From: Dyadobacter diqingensis
GTDB lineage: Bacteria > Bacteroidota > Bacteroidia > Cytophagales > Spirosomataceae
Assembly (NCBI RefSeq): GCF_024220585.1
Contig: NZ_JAMXKF010000001.1
Coordinates: 124,001 to 188,000, forward strand
Length of the DNA stretch: 64,000 bases
Direction: 5' to 3'
A program made the position numbers and the translations under genes. How positions within the stretch are numbered: the first letter of the stretch is position 1; every line of letters begins with the position of its first letter. Below are positions 58,282-64,000 of this stretch, piece after piece. The notes under the pieces were generated by a model that was not told the DNA's origin, ran no database searches, and saw only the letters and a list, made by a program, of their open reading frames with translations.

Positions 58282-61158
58282 TTAAAAACTTCCAGGACCA
58301 CCCGGACCTCTGTCTCCGCCTCTGCCACCTCCGCCAGGGAAACCTCCGCCCATTCCGTCAAAGCCTTCACGACGTCTGTCTGAATTCTCGCGGGATGGCA
58401 TTTTACCGAAATTTCTGAGTGTATAAGTAAAGGTCAGCATTGCATACTGGGTCAAAACACGGCTGGTTACGTCCTGCACATACGTTTCCGTTACGTTACG
58501 GGCGATGCTGTTGTTTTGTTTCAGGATATCAAAAACAGTCAGTTTAAGCTCTCCGGCATTGTTTTTCAGGAATTTCTTGCCAACACTCGCATTCCAGAGG
58601 GTAAAGTTCTGGTTATAACCCGCTCCCAAACCTCGGTACGACTGGTTGTTGATATCAGATGAAATCACAAATCCTTTTCCAAAAATCCAGTTTACACGTG
58701 CCGTGATTGAACTGGTGTAATAATTGTTGTTCAATGTTGGCTGAATCGAGTTACGAACCACATTATAATTACCCGAATACGAAGCAGTAAAATCAAGATT
58801 TTCGCTTACGTTGCTGCTCAAAACCAAACCCTGGCTGTATGCATAGGTATTGGAGAAGTTCGAAACATTGTTGATCATCCCCGGAGAACGGACATAGTTG
58901 AAACCGGAGGTTAAGTTTACGTTCAGTTTTATTTTTGAAACCGGCTTGCCATAAGTAATCAGCGTACGGGCGTTCCAGCTTCCATCCACGTTGATCGGCG
59001 CGGTCAGCTTTGCTCCTTTTTCAAGCACGATGCCATTAGGCAAGGTAGTTGGTTCCTGTGCTATGAAAGTCGAGTTAACGATTGCGTTGTTCGTCTGCGT
59101 CAGGAAAACCATCGCATTAAAGCTGAACGGTCTGTTGGCTCCCGCAAGCGAGTAACGCATGTTCAGCGCGTTTCTGTATTCCTGTTTCAGATCGGGATTT
59201 CCGGCTGTTAAGGAAAGTGGGTTACTGTTATCCACTACATTTTGTAACTGGGAAATGGATGGCTGATTAGTCGAGCTACGGAAAAAAGTACGGAACTGGG
59301 TTCCCGATTTTGAGCGATAAGTCAGCATCAGGTTTGGTAAAAAATTAGTAAATGTCTGATCGACCTTAGCTTTTACCGGCGACAATTGTTCGCTGTACAA
59401 GTTCGTGTTCTGAAAATCAACACCCAGGTTTGCTGACCAGTTATTCTTGCGGTAGCGATAACCCAGCCCGGCGCGATTGGTGGTATAACGGTTATCAAAA
59501 CTGTTTGACAACAAAGTATCAATCTGTGTGTACTCACTGGCATCCGGACGAATGTTATTAAACGTCTCTTTATCGGAATTACTGTTGCTTACCGTCAGGC
59601 CGTAGTTAAACTGCAACTGGCCGGTGCTGCTCAAAGGCTCGGTATAAACCAGGTTTCCGCCTAAAACAACGGCATTGGAAGCGGTGTAACTACGCTGATC
59701 TATCGTGTCGCCAGGCAATTCCAGGTTCGTGAAATATCGGTTCTTCGAATATAAATTTCCACTCCCGGTTTTGTCGTTGATCTGCGTGTTGAAATTTAAA
59801 GAAACCGTACGCCCTTTTTTATCAAATGAATGACGGAACAAAATGTCGTTGTTCAGATTATAACCATTGCTCTTGCTGGATTTGTCGATATCCGTGCTGT
59901 TAAGTGCGGTACCGTCGCCCAAATTCGTTAAACCGTTTTTCAGCGTTCCCGACTGATTATTCTGGAAGCTTAACCGCGGTGTAAAAATCAACATGTTCTT
60001 TTTGTCGATCGTATATTCCACTCTGAAATTCAGGCGGTGATTCAGGTTTGTACTTCCGGAGCTGTTTGTCTCCTTATACAGCTGCTTTCCATAATAGTCC
60101 TCATTGGTTGTCTGGTAGTTGTTATTGCTCGTTCTGTTGAAGAAATAACTTCCCGTAACATCCACCTTTTCTCCAAATTTGTTGGCATAATTCAGACCGA
60201 AGGAGTTTGTGCCTGTTAAGCCGCTTTGTTGCCCGACCAGAAAATTACCTGCCGAACCTCCGCCCCCGCCTCTTCCGCTATTGCCGCCACCGGATACTCC
60301 TAAAAGATCCTGGCTTGAAAAATTTTGCTGGTTGATATTATTGGAAAGGCCGATAATGGAAATACGTTGATTTTTGTTAAAAAAGCTGACATTACCGCCC
60401 GACTGATAACGATCGTCCAGGCCATAACCTGCGAATACTTTCCCAAACTGTCCAACGCGTCGGTTTGTTTTGGTAACGATATTGATCGTTTTTTGTCCAC
60501 TGCCATCATCAAAACCTGTGAATTGTGCCTGGTCGCTTAATTTGTCAAAAACTTCAATTTTATCAACAATTTCAGCTGGCAGCGATTTTAGGGTAAGTGC
60601 TGCATCATCTCCGAAAAATGGTTTTCCATCGACCAAAACTTTATTAACCGTTTCACCGTGTGCAGTTACCGTTCCGTTGGTCACAGTAATACCCGGCATT
60701 TTTTGAATCAGATCCTCGGTTGTTGCATCTGGATTTGTTTTAAACGCGGCAGCATTAAATTGTGTGGTATCACCTTTTTGCTCCGTCGGCGTCACAGCTC
60801 CCACCACCTTTACTTCCTTTAAATTGGAGACGGCTTCCGATAGAAGAAACGTTCCGGCATTTTGGACATCGTCCGTTACACGGAGTGTTCTTTCGGAATC
60901 TTTATAACTCAAATAGGAAATTTTCACCCGATAGGTGTCTTTACTGATTCCCGAAATGGCAAATTTTCCGTTTCCGTCTGTGGTGACATATTCCGGTTTT
61001 GCATCGGGCGTATTTTTGCTGACGGCCACATAGGCGCCGACAACGGGTGAACGGCTGATACTGTCCAAAACGGTTCCGGTGATCTGCGATTGCGCCTGAG
61101 CAAAGCCTGGCAAAGCCATGCAAATCAGCAGCAAAACGAAGGGTGTAATTTTCTTCAT
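58282..61158 (-). CDS. TonB-dependent receptor with Gly-rich C-terminal tail
   Basis: A 958-residue outer membrane protein. The start at 61158 gives a good signal peptide (MKKITPFVLLLICMALPGFA); an in-frame start 15 codons upstream is rejected. A CarboxypepD_reg domain (ITGTVLDSISRSPVVGAYVA, residues ~25-105) and plug (VNKVLVDGKPFFGDDAAL, then VDKIEVFDKLSDQAQFTG and KTINIVTK at ~165-235) are followed by a long barrel. The last ~35 residues after the barrel are Gly/Arg-rich (GGGFPGGGGRGGDRGPGG) and end in a lone Phe, unlike the usual aromatic last strand. A Gly stretch also occurs in the barrel near residue 285 (GVSGGGNSGRGGGGG). Confidence 0.9.
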   Translation of the reverse strand: MKKITPFVLLLICMALPGFAQAQSQITGTVLDSISRSPVVGAYVAVSKNTPDAKPEYVTTDGNGKFAISGISKDTYRVKISYLSYKDSERTLRVTDDVQNAGTFLLSEAVSNLKEVKVVGAVTPTEQKGDTTQFNAAAFKTNPDATTEDLIQKMPGITVTNGTVTAHGETVNKVLVDGKPFFGDDAALTLKSLPAEIVDKIEVFDKLSDQAQFTGFDDGSGQKTINIVTKTNRRVGQFGKVFAGYGLDDRYQSGGNVSFFNKNQRISIIGLSNNINQQNFSSQDLLGVSGGGNSGRGGGGGSAGNFLVGQQSGLTGTNSFGLNYANKFGEKVDVTGSYFFNRTSNNNYQTTNEDYYGKQLYKETNSSGSTNLNHRLNFRVEYTIDKKNMLIFTPRLSFQNNQSGTLKNGLTNLGDGTALNSTDIDKSSKSNGYNLNNDILFRHSFDKKGRTVSLNFNTQINDKTGSGNLYSKNRYFTNLELPGDTIDQRSYTASNAVVLGGNLVYTEPLSSTGQLQFNYGLTVSNSNSDKETFNNIRPDASEYTQIDTLLSNSFDNRYTTNRAGLGYRYRKNNWSANLGVDFQNTNLYSEQLSPVKAKVDQTFTNFLPNLMLTYRSKSGTQFRTFFRSSTNQPSISQLQNVVDNSNPLSLTAGNPDLKQEYRNALNMRYSLAGANRPFSFNAMVFLTQTNNAIVNSTFIAQEPTTLPNGIVLEKGAKLTAPINVDGSWNARTLITYGKPVSKIKLNVNLTSGFNYVRSPGMINNVSNFSNTYAYSQGLVLSSNVSENLDFTASYSGNYNVVRNSIQPTLNNNYYTSSITARVNWIFGKGFVISSDINNQSYRGLGAGYNQNFTLWNASVGKKFLKNNAGELKLTVFDILKQNNSIARNVTETYVQDVTSRVLTQYAMLTFTYTLRNFGKMPSRENSDRRREGFDGMGGGFPGGGGRGGDRGPGGPGSF

Positions 61159-61307
61159 GGTTTCTAGTAAAGGTTTATGCAGGGTTAGAGCACCTTTAAG
61201 CATGAAGGTTTAACCAGCAGAAGAATAAATCACAATCAATCTGCAAAATGGCAATTTAGACCGATGGCCGGGAGGAATTTGCCGACGGAATTATAATGAC
61301 CTTCTTA

Positions 61308-61350
61308 TAAAAAAGTGGGAGCCTAACATCGTTCCAATGTAAGCTCCCAA
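61308..61350 (-). terminator. terminator after the hybrid kinase
   Basis: TGGGAGC (61316-61322) and GCTCCCA (61343-61349) with inner ACAT/ATGT pairing. On the minus strand the hairpin is followed by CTTTTTTATAA. Confidence 0.8.
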
Positions 61351-61385
61351 CAGTATAGGAAATTGCTATGACAATCAGTACCGCA

Positions 61386-64000
61386 TTACTTCAACCAATC
61401 CGCCAACAACTCCTCATACCCATCCAGAAACTTACGATAAGCCCTTTCCAGTTGTGGCAGGGCTTCGGAAAGCGTACTGGTGTCGTCTGACTTCAAACGC
61501 CACTCAGCATCTTTGGCAATTTCGGCGACCTGCGAGACACCAACTGTCCCGGCGCTTCCTTTTAAAGTATGCAGGTTACTTTTTACTGTCGGGATATCGC
61601 CCTGCGCATAAGCAGCAACGGCACCGTCGACCAATTCATTGGATTCCATGACAAAATCCTCAAAAACAGAAAAGACCAGATCAGCACCGCCGATTGCCTT
61701 TAACTGATCTATAATTTCCCGGTCCAGAACAGGCAGAGAAACCTCCTGCGCAATTTCCTTTTGTTTCAGTCCCAGTTTACGGCCCTCAACATTTCCGATA
61801 AGCTCTTTCACTTTCCAGATCAAATGCTGTGCACGAATCGGTTTGGCGATGTAATCATCCATACCCTGGCTCAAAAAACGATCGCGATCCTCTTTCATCG
61901 AATAAGCCGTCATGGCAACGATCGGAGAAGTCAATCCCGGGTATCGTTTTTTAAGTTCCTGGGTCGTTTCAACACCGTCCATATCCGGCATCTGGATATC
62001 CATAAAAATGATATCATAGTTTTCGCCCAGCGCATTTATTTTATTATCGACCTTTTCAAGTGCGACAAAACCGCTGTCCGCCAGATCCACAAAACAACCC
62101 GATTTTTTCAGAATTTCATTGGCAACCTTTCTGTTTACCGCGTTATCATCAACCAAAAGGATCACCGGATGAAAATCCGAGAAAACATTTTCAATTGGAA
62201 TCTCCTCCATCTGACTTCCCGAACTGGCCTGCGCAATGGAAGTGCTCTTGGTTTCAAAAGTAAACCAGAATGTACTCCCCTCACCTATCGTTGATTCAAC
62301 GCCAATTTCTCCGTTCATCAGCTCGCACAGCTGCTTGGATATCGCTAATCCCAGACCGGTTCCGCCAAAGGATTTCCGCGACGAATTATCAAGCTGCGTG
62401 AATGACGTAAACAAAATCTGTTTGTCAATCGCGCTGATACCGATACCCGAATCCTGGACTTCTACCTTAATTTTGTAGGTCTTCCCATCTTTTTTAACCA
62501 AAGAAAGGAAAATCTTCACGGCACCTCGTTCCGTGAATTTCAGCGCGTTGGAAGTAAGATTGGATAAAATCTGCAATAACCGTGTCTGATCCGCAATGAT
62601 AAACTGCGGAAGATCTGCCGCGATATGATAAGTTAGTTCATTCCCCTTATTTTTAGCCGTTTGCCCGAATAATGAAACGAGCTTCACCAGCAATTCATCA
62701 AGTGCAATCGGTGACTCATGCAGCACCATTTTCCCAGCCTCAATTTTGGAAAGATCCAGAATGTCGTTGAGGATATCCAGCAAAGTTTCAGAAGAGCGTT
62801 TGATCGTCAAAACGTAATCTCGCTGCTCGGGATTTAACTGCGTTTCACCCAGCAGGTCAATCATCCCGATCACTCCGTTCATCGGCGTCCTGATTTCATG
62901 GCTCATGTTAGCCAGGAAGCCTTCTTTCACTTTCAGCGAATGCTCGGCATGCTCCTTGGCTTTCAGCAGCTCCTGCTCATTACGTTTCAGCTCTGTGATG
63001 TCCCTGGCCAGTACTGCCACTTCCATCGCCTTGCCTTTGTCATTGGTAAACATCAGCATGTTCACCATAAACTGACGCTCGGTGCCATCTTTCCGGCTCA
63101 GGCTAATTTCAAAGTTTCGCAGACTCTTCGTTTTCCGAAGACGTATCAGCGCCGAATGTATCTTCTTTTTATCCTTAAAATAATCCGTAATTTGTTTTCC
63201 GATCACCTCGTCAGGCATATACCCCATGCGTTTGAACACCGACTGGCTGATCATGGAAATACGTCCCTGGCGATCAATACGGCAATAAATATCCTGCAAG
63301 TTTTCAAAAATCCCACGGAATAATTCTTCGCTGTGCCGCAGCGACAGTTCAGCTTCCTTACGTCTGGTAATATCCCTGGCAATACCCGAAACTTCCTCAA
63401 TCACCCCGTTGGAATATTGAATCGGGTTCAGATAAAATTCCAGCCACATTTCGCCACCATCCCGCTTATCGATTTTAAATTCAAAATATTGCGCCTCGCC
63501 GCGTAATGCCTGGCGGTATTTGGTATCCAGCGTTCTTCTGTTTTTCTGGCCAACCAGCCGCCAGCCGAATTTTTCAGCACTTACCTGCAACGTCGGGCGG
63601 ACACCCACCTGACTTTCGATCAGATCAGCATAGTTGAGATTGAATGAGGTAAGCTGCAAGCTTTTGTTAACCGACCATATCAAATGAGAACTGCTATCGA
63701 AAATCGCATTCAGACGTGCAGCATACTTACTTAATTCTTCCTCACTTTGTTTCCGGGCAATCGCAAGCGCCACCTGACCGGAAATAAATTCCAGTAATTC
63801 CAGATCACGGGCGTCAAACATATTGGCATCATCGTACGATTTTACCCCGATAATACCCGTAACCCTGTCGCCGATCCGCAACGGCACGCACAACAGCAAT
63901 TTTGGCGTCACACCATAGAGGTGTAAACTGTTGGTTTTTGCCAGCCTCTCAATATCCGCGTCGTAAAGAAACAGTGGTTTATTGGATGCAATCGCGTATT
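61386..64000 (-). CDS. hybrid sensor histidine kinase (N-terminal part outside window)
   Basis: A multi-domain phosphorelay kinase of which 871 residues are visible; the frame is open to the right edge, so the N-terminus is missing. In order: end of a GAF domain (RIGDRVTGIIGVKSYDD), two PAS domains (AIFDSSSHLIWSV; LFRGIFENLQDIYCRID), HisKA with MSHEIRTPMNG at about visible residue 366, HATPase with NALKFTE and GTGLGLAISKQL near 550, a receiver with IIFMDIQMPDMDG near 667 and an HPt domain with LHTLKGSAGT near 811. The full His-Asp-His chain lets it pass phosphate to a separate response regulator, none of which is adjacent. Confidence 0.95.
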   Translation of the reverse strand, partial: YAIASNKPLFLYDADIERLAKTNSLHLYGVTPKLLLCVPLRIGDRVTGIIGVKSYDDANMFDARDLELLEFISGQVALAIARKQSEEELSKYAARLNAIFDSSSHLIWSVNKSLQLTSFNLNYADLIESQVGVRPTLQVSAEKFGWRLVGQKNRRTLDTKYRQALRGEAQYFEFKIDKRDGGEMWLEFYLNPIQYSNGVIEEVSGIARDITRRKEAELSLRHSEELFRGIFENLQDIYCRIDRQGRISMISQSVFKRMGYMPDEVIGKQITDYFKDKKKIHSALIRLRKTKSLRNFEISLSRKDGTERQFMVNMLMFTNDKGKAMEVAVLARDITELKRNEQELLKAKEHAEHSLKVKEGFLANMSHEIRTPMNGVIGMIDLLGETQLNPEQRDYVLTIKRSSETLLDILNDILDLSKIEAGKMVLHESPIALDELLVKLVSLFGQTAKNKGNELTYHIAADLPQFIIADQTRLLQILSNLTSNALKFTERGAVKIFLSLVKKDGKTYKIKVEVQDSGIGISAIDKQILFTSFTQLDNSSRKSFGGTGLGLAISKQLCELMNGEIGVESTIGEGSTFWFTFETKSTSIAQASSGSQMEEIPIENVFSDFHPVILLVDDNAVNRKVANEILKKSGCFVDLADSGFVALEKVDNKINALGENYDIIFMDIQMPDMDGVETTQELKKRYPGLTSPIVAMTAYSMKEDRDRFLSQGMDDYIAKPIRAQHLIWKVKELIGNVEGRKLGLKQKEIAQEVSLPVLDREIIDQLKAIGGADLVFSVFEDFVMESNELVDGAVAAYAQGDIPTVKSNLHTLKGSAGTVGVSQVAEIAKDAEWRLKSDDTSTLSEALPQLERAYRKFLDGYEELLADWLK

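Noticed and set aside
1..64000. tRNA or rRNA genes, insertion sequences, prophage
   Set aside because: No transposase, integrase or phage gene and no recognisable tRNA or rRNA sequence were found in reading the gaps; a covariance search for tRNA would settle it.

Overview
The window looks like the chromosome of a Cytophagales-type Bacteroidota, most like Dyadobacter or Spirosoma. The signs are: a Rho factor with a ~200-residue disordered insert; three TonB-dependent receptors with CarboxypepD_reg domains; the coaX - outer membrane protein - lptC gene order; families largely confined to Bacteroidota (DUF5916, CcmD-like, BatA-type membrane protein); and promoters of the TTTG-N19/20-TAnnTTTG form. 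No rRNA, tRNA, insertion sequence, prophage or CRISPR array was seen. Most of the window is ordinary housekeeping and envelope biology.

Layout. 1-2369 (+): 3' end of recN, then three small exported proteins (coiled-coil lipoprotein, SCO1-like copper chaperone, cytochrome c). 2366-4970 (-): coaX, a FadL-like outer membrane protein and lptC. 5421-7313 (+): rho. 7449-9471 (+): an unusual trio, a double-OmpA-domain protein followed by two paralogous membrane-anchored helix-hairpin-helix proteins. 9544-11382 (-): htpG. 11632-12183 (+): a lipoprotein. 12279-13610 (-): dapF and rplS. 13969-15450 (+): the NAD(P)HX repair enzyme. 15557-17946 (-): feoAB. 18205-22948 (+): cytochrome c maturation operon ccmB-ccmC-ccmD-like-ccmE-ccmF, in which CcmE carries a Cys-type CxxxY haem site.

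23020-26034 (-): a TonB receptor with a small secreted partner. 26323-28851 (+): DUF3817 and DUF5916 proteins. 28896-30275 (-): a secreted leucine-rich-repeat protein. 30530-32137 (+): a GT39-like membrane glycosyltransferase, facing polyprenyl diphosphate synthase (32145-33119, -). 33440-35277 (+): patatin phospholipase and a GDPD-like lipoprotein. 35305-38692 (-): an orphan four-helix-bundle sensor protein and a TonB receptor. 39020-40493: a membrane protein and a 1-Cys peroxiredoxin. 41224-43636 (+): ArsR-SRPBCC-DoxX-YdeI-DUF4256 stress-type operon with a 19-bp-arm palindrome over its promoter. 43876-46668 (+): GntR/ABC transporter operon with a palindrome at the predicted transcription start. 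46747-48087 (-): sigma-54 response regulator. 48206-51878 (-): oxidative pentose phosphate operon gnd-zwf-pgl. 51879-52693: gene-free region with a ~55-bp tandem repeat array. 52694-53248 (-): YcxB-like protein. 53562-58139 (+): BatA-like protein, purK, purE, LysM protein. 58282-61158 (-): third TonB receptor. 61386-64000 (-): hybrid histidine kinase running off the right edge.

The points most worth a second look are the OmpA/HhH trio (a possible link between cell wall and cytoplasmic nucleic acid), a family of short intergenic repeats that repeatedly sits just before start codons in the gene's own orientation, the tandem repeat array, the promoter-embedded palindromes of the ArsR and GntR operons, a possible small RNA near 40.75-41.03 kb, and two micro-ORFs coupled by ATGA overlaps.
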